Both the position numbers and the translations under genes were made by a program. From NCBI RefSeq assembly GCF_026008495.1, contig NZ_BQUN01000087.1, forward strand, positions 50,657 to 85,059: DNA of 34,403 bases. The letters are read 5' to 3'. The DNA comes from Streptomyces sp. A012304 (GTDB lineage Bacteria > Actinomycetota > Actinomycetes > Streptomycetales > Streptomycetaceae). Positions within the stretch are counted from its first letter, which is position 1; each line of letters starts with the position of its first letter. The notes below the pieces were generated by a model. It had not been told where the DNA came from and ran no database searches. It saw only the letters and a program-made list of their open reading frames with translations. Positions 8,320 through 16,364 of this stretch are shown one piece after another.

Positions 8320-8393
8320 TTTCGCGAAAGGGCTTTCACCCTCGGGAAGTTGATGATCCTGTGAAATAGGCTCAGAGACTAGAAAGCGCTTGC
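8320..8393. promoter_or_regulatory. Palindrome cluster in the lyase/acetylesterase divergent region
   Basis: Three palindromes lie between the divergent starts at 8256 and 8448: TTTCGCGAAA (8320-8329, perfect), GAAAG-GG-CTTTC (8326-8337) and GAAAGCGCTTGC with core AAGCGCTT (8384-8391, perfect). The last two resemble LacI-family operators and are centred 56 bases apart. They are natural targets for a LacI regulator controlling both genes, perhaps the one at the left edge. Binding is inferred. Confidence 0.5.
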
Positions 8394-8447
8394 CAAAGGC
8401 GGTACGGTCCACCGCCAGGTCCTGTTGCCGTGACGGAGGAGCCGCAC

Positions 8448-9494
8448 GTGAGACGTTTCACCCCAGCCGTGCTGGCGGCGCTGACCCTGACCACCGCGCT
8501 GACGGCCGTGCCCGCCGCCCAGGCCCACACCGGCCGCCCGGCGCTCGGCATCGACCACTGCTCGGCCACCGCCTGCCACTTCGACGTGCCGCCCGGCACG
8601 TACGACGTGAAGGTGCTGCTCGGCGGCGAGGCGGCGTCGAGCACCGCGATCGGCGGCGAGACCCGGCGCTCCCTGCTGCCCGAGACCGCCGTCCCGGCCG
8701 GCGAGCGGGTCGCCCGCAGCTTCACGGTGAACGTCCGCACCCCCGAGGGCGAGCCGACCGGCGCGGCCGGCACCCCCGGCCTGGACCTGGTCCTCTCCGG
8801 CGCGGCCCCCGCGCTCGCCGACATCCGCGTCACGCCCGCACGGCACGCCCGCCAGATCTTCCTGGTCGGTGACTCCACCGTCTGCGACCAGCCCGGCGAC
8901 CCCTACGCCGGCTGGGGCCAGCAGCTGCCGCGGTACCTGCGCAAGGGCGTCTCCGTCGCCAACTACGCCGACTCCGGGGAGAGTACGGTCACCTACCTGG
9001 GCAACCCGCAGCTGTGGGCCACCGTCCAGCCGCAGATCCGCCGGGGCGACCTGGTGCTGATCCAGCTCGCCCACAACGACAAGACCACCGACGAGGCGAC
9101 CTACCGGGCGAACCTGGAGACGCTGGTCGCGGGTGTCCGGGAGAAGGGCGGCGAGCCGGTGCTCGTCACCCCGATCGTGCGCCGCTGGTTCAACGCCGAC
9201 GGCACCCTGAACAACGGCACCGCCCTGCTGGTCAACGGCCTCGGCGTCGACCACCCGGCGGTGATCCGCTCGGTGGCCGCCGCGCTGGACGTCCCGCTGA
9301 TCGACCTCACCGCGAAGACCAAGGCGCTGGTGGAGTCCCTGGGCGTGGAGGGCTCCAAGGCGCTGTACCTCTACAACGAGAAACGGGACAACACGCACAC
9401 CTCCGTGCACGGTGCCACGGTGTACGCGCAGCTCGTCCGTGACGAACTCCTCGCCCTGAGTCTGGTGCCGAAGGGCGCGGTGCGGGTGGGATGA
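8448..9494 (+). CDS. Secreted rhamnogalacturonan acetylesterase (CE12, SGNH hydrolase)
   Basis: The 348-residue precursor has a Sec signal peptide (cut after about residue 26, PAAQA), a beta-rich N-terminal domain (about 30-130) and an SGNH esterase domain. Visible motifs are QIFLVGDSTV with nucleophile S143, the oxyanion-hole glycine in NYADSGEST (G177) and asparagine in LAHND (N210), and the D314-x-x-H317 pair in DNTHTSVHG, which matches the Asp-x-x-His arrangement of rhamnogalacturonan acetylesterases. It removes acetyl groups from galacturonic acid in rhamnogalacturonan I, opening the backbone to the divergently encoded lyase. GTG 8448 is preferred over GTG 8430 because GGAGG lies in between at the right distance and the signal peptide begins at once. 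Confidence 0.92.
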   Translation: MRRFTPAVLAALTLTTALTAVPAAQAHTGRPALGIDHCSATACHFDVPPGTYDVKVLLGGEAASSTAIGGETRRSLLPETAVPAGERVARSFTVNVRTPEGEPTGAAGTPGLDLVLSGAAPALADIRVTPARHARQIFLVGDSTVCDQPGDPYAGWGQQLPRYLRKGVSVANYADSGESTVTYLGNPQLWATVQPQIRRGDLVLIQLAHNDKTTDEATYRANLETLVAGVREKGGEPVLVTPIVRRWFNADGTLNNGTALLVNGLGVDHPAVIRSVAAALDVPLIDLTAKTKALVESLGVEGSKALYLYNEKRDNTHTSVHGATVYAQLVRDELLALSLVPKGAVRVG

Positions 9495-9497
9495 GTC

Positions 9498-9534
9498 CCT
9501 GGGGCGGCCCGACGGGAACCGGACCGCCCCCAGG
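9498..9534 (+). terminator. Hairpin after the acetylesterase gene
   Basis: CCTGGGGCGG (9498-9507) pairs with CCGCCCCCAGG (9524-9534), with one bulged base, starting three bases after the stop codon. No T-run follows, as is common in Streptomyces. It separates the esterase from the DUF2264 gene and could limit read-through. Confidence 0.55.
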
Positions 9535-9561
9535 TTGTGGCCCCCGACCGAAAGAGCACCG

Positions 9562-11355
9562 ATGCACCTGCCCCCGCCCGACCCCGCCCTCGGCCCCCGC
9601 ACCGGCTTCACCCGCGCCCACTGGGAGGCGGCCGCCGACGCCCTGCTCGCCGCGGTGGAGCCGTACGCCACCGAGGACCGCGCCCTCTACCACCTCCCCG
9701 GCGACCGTGAGAGCTGGTCCGGCCGTCTCTCCGACGGTCTGGAGGGCTACGCCCGCACCCTGCTCCTCGCCGCCTTCCGCCGCGACGAGACGGCCCTGGA
9801 ACGCTACGCGGAAGGACTCGCCGCCGGAGTCGACGGCGTCTGGCCCCGCGTCGAGGACCGGAGCCAGCCGCTGGTCGAGGCGGCCTCGATCGCGCTGGCC
9901 CTGCGGCTGACGCGGCCCCTGCTCTGGGACCGCCTGGACGACCGGGTGCGGCAGCGGGCCGCCGCCTGGCTCGGGGACGCGCTCACCGCCGAACCGTGGC
10001 CGTGCAACTGGGAGCTGTTCCCGGTGACGGTCGGCGGTTTTCTGTATGCGATCGACTGGCGACCGGAGAGCGCACGCAAGGCGATCGACCGCGGCCTGGA
10101 GCGCATCGAGCAGTGGTATGTCGGCGACGGCTGGTACACGGACGGCGAGGGCCGCGCCTTCGACTACTACAACGGCTGGGCGATGCACCTCTACCCGGTC
10201 CTGCACGCCTGGCTCGCCGACGACCGACGCCTGCTGGACCTGTACGGAGGCCGGCTCTCGCGTCATCTCGCGGACTACGCCCGTCTGTTCGGCGGCGACG
10301 GCGCGCCGATGCACCAGGGCCGCTCCCTCACCTACCGCTTCGCCACCACCGTCCCCCTGTGGCTGGGCGCCCTGACCGGCCACACCCCGCTGTCGCCGGG
10401 GGAGACCCGCCGCCTGGCCTCCGGCGCCCTGAAGTACTTCCTGGAGCGGGGCGCCGTCGACGAACGCGGACTGCTGACCCTCGGCTGGCACGGCCCCGAC
10501 CCCGCCGTGCTGCAAGGCTATTCGGGGCCTGCCTCCCCCTACTGGGCGAGCAAGGGCTTCCTCGGGCTCCTGCTCCCCGCGGACCACGAGGTGTGGACGG
10601 CGAGGGAGGAGCCGGGCCCGACCGAGCGGGCGGACGCGGTGACCCCCGTCGCACCACCCAACTGGCTTGTGCAGAGCACCCGTTCGGACGGCCTGGTCCG
10701 CCTGCACAACCACGGCAGCGAGGACGTCCGCTACGACCCGTACTACACGCGGCTCGCGTACTCGACGGTGACGGCTCCCTCACCGGCGTACGACAACAGC
10801 GTGGCCGTCGGGGGTGACCCCAGCCGTACCGGTATCGAACCGCTGGGGGTCGGGGACGGCTGGGTGGCCTCGCGGCACACGGCGGGCGGGGGAGCGCGGG
10901 TGACCAGTGTGGTGCTCGCGCACGGGGCGGCGGAGGTGCGGGCCCACCTGGTGACGGGGGCGGAGCCCGGGACGCCGGTGGCCGTGACCGGCTGGGCGGC
11001 ACGGGAGGGCGTACGGGCGGAGATCCTGCCCGTCTCCGGGCCGGCCGACTTCCTCTCGGTGACCGCCGGGCCGGCCGATTCCCTCACGGGGACCGTCGCT
11101 GACGGCGCCACCCTCTTCGTCGCGCTGGCCCGACTCACCGCCGAACCGCGGCCGGTGCCGCTGGCGGACCTCGTCTGCGTGCGGGTGGAGGCGGAGCCGG
11201 ACGCCGAGGGCTCGGACGGGGCGCACGAGATCCACGTCCGGTGGCGGTCAGGGCCCGAGGTGACGGTGCGGCTGGCGGGCGCGGCGGTCGACGCGCGGGA
11301 CGCCGTACGGGTCAGGACACCGCGCGCGGCATCCCGCGCCGAGGAAGACGCGTGA
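9562..11355 (+). CDS. DUF2264 domain protein, probable carbohydrate-active enzyme
   Basis: This 597-residue protein has no signal peptide or membrane helix, so it should act inside the cell. The N-terminal two thirds form the DUF2264 domain, an alpha/alpha-barrel-like sequence rich in aromatic and acidic residues (GFTRAHWEAAADALL, PCNWELFPVTVGGFLY, DGWYTDGEGRAFDYYNGWAM, APMHQGRSLTYRF). The last 200 residues are beta-rich. DUF2264 proteins often sit in pectin and glycosaminoglycan loci. I recall CAZy placing some in GH154 (beta-glucuronidases), which I cannot check here. Removal of uronic acid from imported rhamnogalacturonan or arabinogalactan fragments would fit the neighbours. The ATG at 9562 is the best start; its ribosome site (AAAGAG) is weak. 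A longer TTG start at 9535 is less likely. Confidence 0.85.
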   Translation: MHLPPPDPALGPRTGFTRAHWEAAADALLAAVEPYATEDRALYHLPGDRESWSGRLSDGLEGYARTLLLAAFRRDETALERYAEGLAAGVDGVWPRVEDRSQPLVEAASIALALRLTRPLLWDRLDDRVRQRAAAWLGDALTAEPWPCNWELFPVTVGGFLYAIDWRPESARKAIDRGLERIEQWYVGDGWYTDGEGRAFDYYNGWAMHLYPVLHAWLADDRRLLDLYGGRLSRHLADYARLFGGDGAPMHQGRSLTYRFATTVPLWLGALTGHTPLSPGETRRLASGALKYFLERGAVDERGLLTLGWHGPDPAVLQGYSGPASPYWASKGFLGLLLPADHEVWTAREEPGPTERADAVTPVAPPNWLVQSTRSDGLVRLHNHGSEDVRYDPYYTRLAYSTVTAPSPAYDNSVAVGGDPSRTGIEPLGVGDGWVASRHTAGGGARVTSVVLAHGAAEVRAHLVTGAEPGTPVAVTGWAAREGVRAEILPVSGPADFLSVTAGPADSLTGTVADGATLFVALARLTAEPRPVPLADLVCVRVEAEPDAEGSDGAHEIHVRWRSGPEVTVRLAGAAVDARDAVRVRTPRAASRAEEDA

Positions 11356-11446
11356 CCGCGCGCCCGCCTCCGCGCCGGCCCTGCGGTGGGCCTGGCCGGG
11401 TTATCTCCGTTGCCGGGCGTACGGGCCGTGCAGAAGAATCCGCCGC

Positions 11447-11818
11447 ATGACTTCCAAGATCCGGCACACGACGATCGACAGTTCCGACGCCCACGCCCTG
11501 GCGAGTTTCTGGTCCGAGGTCCTCGGCCAGCCGATCCACCAGGACGACGAGCCGGGCGACGAGGAGGCGCTGATCGAGGGGGCGGGGCTGCTCTTCGTCA
11601 CGGTCCCGGAGAAGAAGGCCGTCAAGAACCGCGTCCACATCGACCTCCAGCCTCAGGACCGCACCCGTGACGAGGAGGTCGAGCGTCTGATCGCCCTCGG
11701 CGCCACCCTGGTCGCGGACCGCCGCAACCCCGACGGCACCGGCTGGGCGGTCCTCGCCGACCCGGAGGGCAACGAGTTCTGCGTGGAGCGCAGCGCGAAG
11801 GAGCGGGCCGCGGGCTGA
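11447..11818 (+). CDS. VOC-superfamily (glyoxalase-like) protein
   Basis: The 123-residue protein is a single small vicinal-oxygen-chelate domain with the two beta-alpha-beta-beta-beta halves expected of the glyoxalase/bleomycin-resistance fold: IRHTTIDSSDAHALASFWSE at the start, NRVHIDLQPQDRT in the middle and WAVLADPEGNEFCVE at the end. The late glutamate in NEFCVE is a typical metal ligand position. This compact type is common in Streptomyces and rarely has a known substrate; dioxygenase, isomerase and antibiotic-binding roles exist in the superfamily. It is convergent with the TetR gene and shows no clear link to the polysaccharide genes. Confidence 0.88.
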   Translation: MTSKIRHTTIDSSDAHALASFWSEVLGQPIHQDDEPGDEEALIEGAGLLFVTVPEKKAVKNRVHIDLQPQDRTRDEEVERLIALGATLVADRRNPDGTGWAVLADPEGNEFCVERSAKERAAG

Positions 11819-11846
11819 GCCGGGGGCGGTCCCTCGGCCGGCGCGG

Positions 11847-12419
11847 CTACTCCTCGCGGGGCCAGTGCGTGAGCGCCACGTGCAGCGCGTCGACCGCCTT
11901 GTCCCACGACCGCCGCACGTCCCGGGGAGCTCCGAAGCCGCCGCCGGCCTCCAGCGCGCAGTACCCGTGGAAGGTGCTGCGCAGCAGACGGACGGCGTCG
12001 GTGAGGTCCGGTTCGTCCAGGCCGTAGGCGCGCAGCATGCCGTAGGTGATCTCGGCGGTACGGCGCAGCGCGGGCGTGTCGGCGATCAGGGTCTGGTCGA
12101 CGGGGATCTGGGTGGCCGCGTAGCGCCCCGGATGCCGTAGCGCGTATGCCCGGTAGGCTCCGGCGAAGGCGGCGAGCGCGTCCTTGCCGGCCCGTCCCGC
12201 GACGGCCTCCGCGATCTCGTCGATCATCTCGGCCCCGGCGTGCAGCGCGAGTCGCGTGCGCAGGTCCTGGAGGTTCTTGACGTGCGAGTACAGGCTGGCG
12301 TCCTTGACGCCGAAGCGGCGGGCCAGCGCGGAGACGGTGACGTTCTCGAACCCGACCTCGTCGGCGAGGTCGGCGGCGGCTGCGACCAGACGGTCGGAGG
12401 TGATGCCGGCTCGGGGCAT
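11847..12419 (-). CDS. TetR-family transcriptional regulator
   Basis: The 190-residue protein has a TetR helix-turn-helix at residues 8-55 (LVAAAADLADEVGFENVTVS, RRFGVKDASLYSHVKNLQDL) and an all-helical ligand-binding C-terminal half (ALRHPGRYAATQIPVDQTL, LRSTFHGYCALEAGGGFG) of the TetR_C/WHG-like type. Such proteins repress nearby genes until a small ligand binds. No target is obvious: the adjacent VOC gene is convergent and the nuclease-like gene upstream points the same way. A TGACGGA...TCCGTCA pair (12448-12454, 12497-12503) upstream might be an operator, but the 42-base spacing is wide for TetR. Confidence 0.92.
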   Translation of the reverse strand: MPRAGITSDRLVAAAADLADEVGFENVTVSALARRFGVKDASLYSHVKNLQDLRTRLALHAGAEMIDEIAEAVAGRAGKDALAAFAGAYRAYALRHPGRYAATQIPVDQTLIADTPALRRTAEITYGMLRAYGLDEPDLTDAVRLLRSTFHGYCALEAGGGFGAPRDVRRSWDKAVDALHVALTHWPREE

Positions 12420-12565
12420 GGGCGCGCCTTGCTGATGAAGCGGTACGTGACGGACGGGGGCGGTGCGGACCTGCCGGATGTGATCCGACCGATGGTTCCG
12501 TCAGGATCTTAGGCGAGGTTCCCGCGTGCGGGCCGCCGCCGTGGCTCCCGGGTCCGGTACGAGCC

Positions 12566-12603
12566 CGCGGTGGCGGTCGGCGAAGTGCGCCGCCGCCACC
12601 GCG
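12566..12603 (-). terminator. Strong hairpin terminator for the EEP-domain gene
   Basis: CGCGGTGGCGG, a bulged T and CGGCG (12566-12582) pair with CGCCG plus CCGCCACCGCG (12588-12603) around a five-base loop, giving a 16-bp stem with one bulge. It lies 56 bases beyond the stop of the minus-strand phosphodiesterase gene and upstream of the TetR gene, in the 239-base gap 12420-12658. No other gene is evident in that gap. Confidence 0.7.
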
Positions 12604-12658
12604 TCCCGGGTCCCGCCGTCCGAGTGCGGCCGTGCGGCCGCGGTCGGCGGGAGCCGGC

Positions 12659-13978
12659 TCAGCCGATCGGCGCGTACACCACGCCCAGCTTGTCGATCTC
12701 GCTCCCCGAGCGTCCCGTGAAGCCGACGATCTGCCAGCCGGCAGGCGCCGTGAAGGTCTTCGTGTCCGAGGTCGCCGTACCGGCGGTGAGGGTGCGTCCC
12801 TTGTCGGTGCCGAAGGACGCGGAGAAGATCCTGGTACGGCCGTCCCTCTGGCCCTGCGTCAGCTTGACGGAGGTGAGGTGCTCGCCCGCCGCGAGCGTCA
12901 GCGACGTCGCCGTGCCGCCCGTGCCGCCGTGGGTCAGGGTCGTGCCGCCGTCGTGGGTGAGGGACACCGCGTCCAGGCGGGAGGCGCCGCGCAGGGTCAG
13001 GGTGCGCGGGGAGGGGGACGCCGGCAGGTCGTCCGCGTCGTTGAACGCCGTGCCGTGCGGGCCGCCGAAGAAGTCGCTCGCCCGCAGTGACGAGTTCAGG
13101 GTGTAGGAGAAGTCGACCGTGTGCGGGAAGTGGTCGGAGAGGTGCTTGCCGTCGGAGCGCAGGAACTTCGCCCAGTCGTTGTGGTAGCGGGTGGCGTTCA
13201 GGGACACGAGGTCGCTGCCGCGGTAGAGGACCTTGTCCACGACCTCGCAGTCGTCGGTCGGCGCGGCGGCGTCGCACATCAGCGCGTCGCTGCCCTGCGC
13301 CGGCGGCGTACCGCCCTTGACCAGCTTCACCCACGCGTCCGTGAGGCCGTTCTCACCGAGCAGGGTGCGGATGTTGTCGCCGCTGCGGGTGTAGCGCGTG
13401 TTGGTGTCACCCATCACGATCACCGCGTTGCCCGACGAATGGGCCTGGATGAAGTCCGACAGCTGATCGATGTTGGCCCGGCGGGCGGCCAGGGCGTCGT
13501 CCGTGGAGTCCGCGTTGGTGTGGACGTTGTACAGGTCGACGAACACGCCCTCGGCGAGGCGCACCCGGGCGAGGGAGAACCCCTTGGGGGTCAGGCAGTT
13601 CGTGCCCGTGCAGTTGTTCCACTTCACCCGCTGGAAGTCCTCGAAGGTGAAGTCGGACAGCGTGTTCATACCGTCGCCGAAGAGCGCTCCGCCGCTGGTC
13701 GCGGTGCGGTACGGGTGGGTGTCGTTGGCGTACAGGGAGGCGTGGTAGTTGAAGTCCTCCTGCACGTTCACGATGTCGTACGGGCCGAGGCGCTGCCCGA
13801 TCAACGGGGTGTTGGTCTCCGGGTCGCTGTCACCGAGGCCGAGGGGGAGGCCCGCGATGTTGTACGTCAGGACGTTGAAGGACCCGGTGGTGGCGGCCGC
13901 GGCGGGCGTGGCGCCGGAGGTGGCGAGGCCGGTGACGGCCAGCGCGGCGGCCGCGAGGGTGCCGATCAGTCTTCTCAT
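12659..13978 (-). CDS. Secreted endonuclease/exonuclease/phosphatase-fold enzyme with jacalin-like domain
   Basis: The 439-residue precursor has a Sec signal peptide (cut near residue 29) and an EEP-fold catalytic domain to about residue 300. Key metal and catalytic motifs are present: N40 in VLTYNIAGLPL, E74 in NVQEDFNYH, the histidine in YNVHTNADS, the DTN of VIVMGDTNTRY and SDHFPH at the end. The C-terminal 130 residues resemble a jacalin-like lectin domain (FFGGPHGTAFND, SRLDAVSLTHDGGTTLTHGG, GWQIVGFTGRSGSEIDKLGV). Secreted Streptomyces EEP proteins include sphingomyelinase-like phosphodiesterases, DNases and phosphatases, so the substrate is open; the LTYNIAGLP start favours the sphingomyelinase-like group. 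ATG 13978 is chosen because the signal peptide begins there. Confidence 0.85.
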   Translation of the reverse strand: MRRLIGTLAAAALAVTGLATSGATPAAAATTGSFNVLTYNIAGLPLGLGDSDPETNTPLIGQRLGPYDIVNVQEDFNYHASLYANDTHPYRTATSGGALFGDGMNTLSDFTFEDFQRVKWNNCTGTNCLTPKGFSLARVRLAEGVFVDLYNVHTNADSTDDALAARRANIDQLSDFIQAHSSGNAVIVMGDTNTRYTRSGDNIRTLLGENGLTDAWVKLVKGGTPPAQGSDALMCDAAAPTDDCEVVDKVLYRGSDLVSLNATRYHNDWAKFLRSDGKHLSDHFPHTVDFSYTLNSSLRASDFFGGPHGTAFNDADDLPASPSPRTLTLRGASRLDAVSLTHDGGTTLTHGGTGGTATSLTLAAGEHLTSVKLTQGQRDGRTRIFSASFGTDKGRTLTAGTATSDTKTFTAPAGWQIVGFTGRSGSEIDKLGVVYAPIG

Positions 13979-14143
13979 GGTGGGGGTGTCTCCGGTGGGA
14001 GGAGCCGTGGGAACGTGAACGCTGTTCAGCTTCGAGGCCAACCAGTGTGACGGACAAGGGCACTTGGGGAAACAGTGAGTGCCGATGTGATCCGTCGTGC
14101 CTGGATCACCCGTCGGTCGCCCGTCCCTCGCCGGAAGAGGGGG

Positions 14144-14629
14144 TCACCGGCGTTCGCGGCGGGCCCGGCGCGGCCGGTGCAGTGCGTCGAGTGCGCCGAC
14201 GGCCGCCCGGGTGTGCGCCGGGTCGCCCGGACGGCGGCCGCCCGAGCACCACCACACCGGCCGGTCCTCCTCCTCCCGTACGTGCATGCCGACGCCGTGC
14301 TCCGCGCAGACGGGCCAGACCTGCCACAGGCACTCCATCACCGTGTCCTGCGCGGCCTCGGCGACTGCGCCGAGCGCGGCCGGCGGATCCGTCTGGGAGC
14401 CGTGCCACAGGTCGGAGCCGTGCCAGCGGCCGTCGGGCAGGGCGACGTACACGTGTTCCCGCGCCGACTCCTCCTGCTCCCAGGGTGGCAGGGCCAGCAG
14501 GCGCAGCGGGCCCCGCTCCGGCAGCAGCGCGGCCAGGTCCCGGTTGACGAGGGCCAGCGCCTCGTCCCACACCGGGTACTCGCCGGGCCGCACCTCGCGG
14601 GGGCGGGGGATGCCGTAGGGGTCGTCCAT
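14144..14629 (-). CDS. Small conserved-looking hypothetical protein
   Basis: I do not recognise this 161-residue protein. It begins MDDPYGIPRPREVRPGEYPV and is acidic and tryptophan-rich (LLALPPWEQEESAREHVYVA, DGRWHGSDLWHGSQTDPP, LWQVWPVCAEHGVGMHV, RPVWWCSGG). It ends in a basic arginine-rich tail. No signal peptide or membrane helix is seen. Two cysteine/histidine-containing stretches near the end (PVCAEHG, WWCSGG) could bind metal, but this is a guess. The frame stays open upstream into the decayed xylanase fragment, so automatic annotation may wrongly extend the start to 14821; ATG 14629 is the natural start. It lies downstream of the efflux operon behind a strong hairpin. Confidence 0.7.
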   Translation of the reverse strand: MDDPYGIPRPREVRPGEYPVWDEALALVNRDLAALLPERGPLRLLALPPWEQEESAREHVYVALPDGRWHGSDLWHGSQTDPPAALGAVAEAAQDTVMECLWQVWPVCAEHGVGMHVREEEDRPVWWCSGGRRPGDPAHTRAAVGALDALHRPRRARRERR

Positions 14630-14686
14630 GAGGTCATTCTGAACCGGCCGCCCGTGCGAAAGCACCCCGGGTTCTGCGAGCCGGGC

Positions 14687-14729
14687 GCCCGCCGGCCGGT
14701 GTGCGGGCCCGCCACGCCGGCCGGCGGGC
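14687..14729 (-). terminator. Hairpin at the end of the xylanase remnant and efflux operon
   Basis: GCCCGCCGGCCGG (14687-14699) pairs perfectly over 13 bp with CCGGCCGGCGGGC (14717-14729), and the loop can add a few more pairs (GTG/CAC). It lies where the remnant's homology ends and is probably the former xylanase terminator, now ending the MFS operon. Confidence 0.65.
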
Positions 14730-14920
14730 TGGGCGCCGTAGCTCTTGTTGTACGGCAGGGCCGCGCCGTACCCGCTGAACGTGCCCGCCACCCGTGCGTA
14801 CTTGTCGGTCAGCCCCCACACCGTGACGCCCGCGCAGCGGGGTACGCCCAGGCGGTTCTCGGCGGCCGTCCTGCAGTCGGTGGACTGCGGTGACCGTGCC
14901 GCCGCCGGCCGTGTCGTGCC
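14723..14920 (-). pseudogene. C-terminal remnant of a GH10 endo-1,4-beta-xylanase
   Basis: Translating the minus strand just after the MFS stop gives LGVPRCAGVTVWGLTDKY followed by FSGYGAALPYNKSYGAQPA. This closely resembles the C-terminus of GH10 xylanases, where a conserved cysteine, VTVWGxxDKY and a G-x-ALLYD-x-Y-x-x-KPAY ending occur. Only about 65 residues remain: no start codon, no catalytic glutamates and no normal C-terminal stop. In another frame just upstream, TDLRHDT may be a relic of the nucleophile region (T-E-L-D-I/L-R). The fragment abuts the MFS stop codon, as if a deletion joined the two. Assignment is by pattern memory and needs a database search. Confidence 0.6.
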
Positions 14921-16351
14921 TCAGGTCCGTCCCGTCGGCAACCGTGTCGCCGGTATTAGTGCCAAGGTCAGCAGGGCGGCTGCGACCAGGTAGGACGTGC
15001 GGAAGCCGGCCGGGTCCTGGCCCGCGGAACCCAGGACCACCGAGACGAGCGCGGTGCCGACCGACGCGCACACCTGGGCGTTGATGCTGAGCGCGGTGCC
15101 CGCCGCGGCCATGCGGTCCCTCGGCAGATCACGGCTCGCGGTGGTGGTCGTCGGCATCAGCGACATCCCCGCACCGATCCCCATCAGCACCGACGCGCTC
15201 ACCGGCTGCCAGGCCGGCACGTCCTCCACCCCGATCAGCAGCCCCGTCAGCGCCATCCCCGCCGCCCCCACCACGATCCCCGTGAGGATCAGGTGGCGCG
15301 GGGACACCTTGTCGACGCGGCGCGAGGCGATCTGCATGGTCGTCCCCACGGCGAGTCCCACGGGCACCCCGAGCAGCCCGGTCGCGGTGGCGCTCCAGCC
15401 CCGCACCTGCTGCCAGTACACCGGCCCCAGCAGCATCGAACCGAAGTAGCCGCAGGTGAACAGTGCGAGGGTGCCGATACCGACGGCGAACGTCCGGTCC
15501 CGCAACAGGTGCAGATCCAGCAGCGGGTGACGCACGGTCAGTGAGCGTCGGACGAAGCCGGCCATCAGCGCCGCTCCGAGGAGCGCCGGCAGCAGCACCC
15601 CCGGCGTCGCGAACTCGCCGCGCTCGCCGCCCCGGGCCAGCCCGTACAGCAGCAGGGCGAGCCCCGGGGACAGCATCAGCAGGCCGGGGACGTCCAGCCC
15701 GGGTGCGGGTGCCGTCCCCCGGGGCGCGTCCGGGCGCAGCAGTCTCACGGCGAGCACCAGCGCCAACGCTCCCACGGGCACGTTGACCAGGAAGATCCAC
15801 TGCCAGGAGAGGGAGTCCAGCAGCCGCCCGCCGAGCACCGGACCGGCCACCGGGCCGACCAGCACGGGCAGCCCGAGCAGCGCCATCGTGCGGCCGAACC
15901 GTTCCCGGTCAGCGGCCGCCATCGCCATGCCCATCCCCACCGGCATGAGCAGCCCGCCGCCGAGGCCCTGCACCACGCGGAACGCGATCAGGCTGGGCGC
16001 GTCCCAGGCACACGCGGCGAGCAGCGACCCGAGGGTGAACAGCACCAGCGCGGTCAGATAGGCGCGCTTGGCGCCGATGCGGGCCATGGTCCACGGGGCG
16101 GTGGGGACGACGGCGGCGAGCGCCAGCGTGTAGGCGGTGGCGGTCCACTGGATCGTCTCCAGCGGGGCGCCGAACGCGTGCGACAGATCGCGCAGCGCGA
16201 CGTTGACGATGGTCATGTCGAGCACCGACATCAGCGAGCCGGTGATCACGACGAGCAGGATGCGGTTCAGTGCGGACGGGGAGGTGTCGGGCGCCCCGCG
16301 TGAGCCGGGCGGTGCCTGGGCGTCCCCGTCGGCGGCCTCGGTCGTGGCCAT
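14921..16351 (-). CDS. MFS drug:H+ antiporter, DHA2 (EmrB/QacA) type
   Basis: The 476-residue membrane protein has about 14 hydrophobic segments and DHA2 hallmarks: LDMTIVNVALRDL in the first helix, WTATAYTLALAA in the second, RVVQGLGGGLLMP, and the antiporter motif VLVGPVAGPVLGG in the fifth. It should pump a hydrophobic compound out using the proton gradient. It starts 13 bases after the flavin reductase stop, so the two form an operon, and a divergent TetR gene with a twin operator controls them. The cargo is unknown; a quinone, dye or antibiotic that the reductase can modify would fit. The gene ends exactly where the xylanase remnant begins; the last few residues may therefore differ from relatives. 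Confidence 0.93.
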   Translation of the reverse strand: MATTEAADGDAQAPPGSRGAPDTSPSALNRILLVVITGSLMSVLDMTIVNVALRDLSHAFGAPLETIQWTATAYTLALAAVVPTAPWTMARIGAKRAYLTALVLFTLGSLLAACAWDAPSLIAFRVVQGLGGGLLMPVGMGMAMAAADRERFGRTMALLGLPVLVGPVAGPVLGGRLLDSLSWQWIFLVNVPVGALALVLAVRLLRPDAPRGTAPAPGLDVPGLLMLSPGLALLLYGLARGGERGEFATPGVLLPALLGAALMAGFVRRSLTVRHPLLDLHLLRDRTFAVGIGTLALFTCGYFGSMLLGPVYWQQVRGWSATATGLLGVPVGLAVGTTMQIASRRVDKVSPRHLILTGIVVGAAGMALTGLLIGVEDVPAWQPVSASVLMGIGAGMSLMPTTTTASRDLPRDRMAAAGTALSINAQVCASVGTALVSVVLGSAGQDPAGFRTSYLVAAALLTLALIPATRLPTGRT

Positions 16352-16364
16352 GGCCCGCGCCCCC

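Noticed and set aside
12448..12503. TetR operator TGACGGA...TCCGTCA upstream of the 11.8-kb TetR gene
   Set aside because: Arms are short and 42 bases apart, unlike compact TetR operators, so I did not list it as a site.
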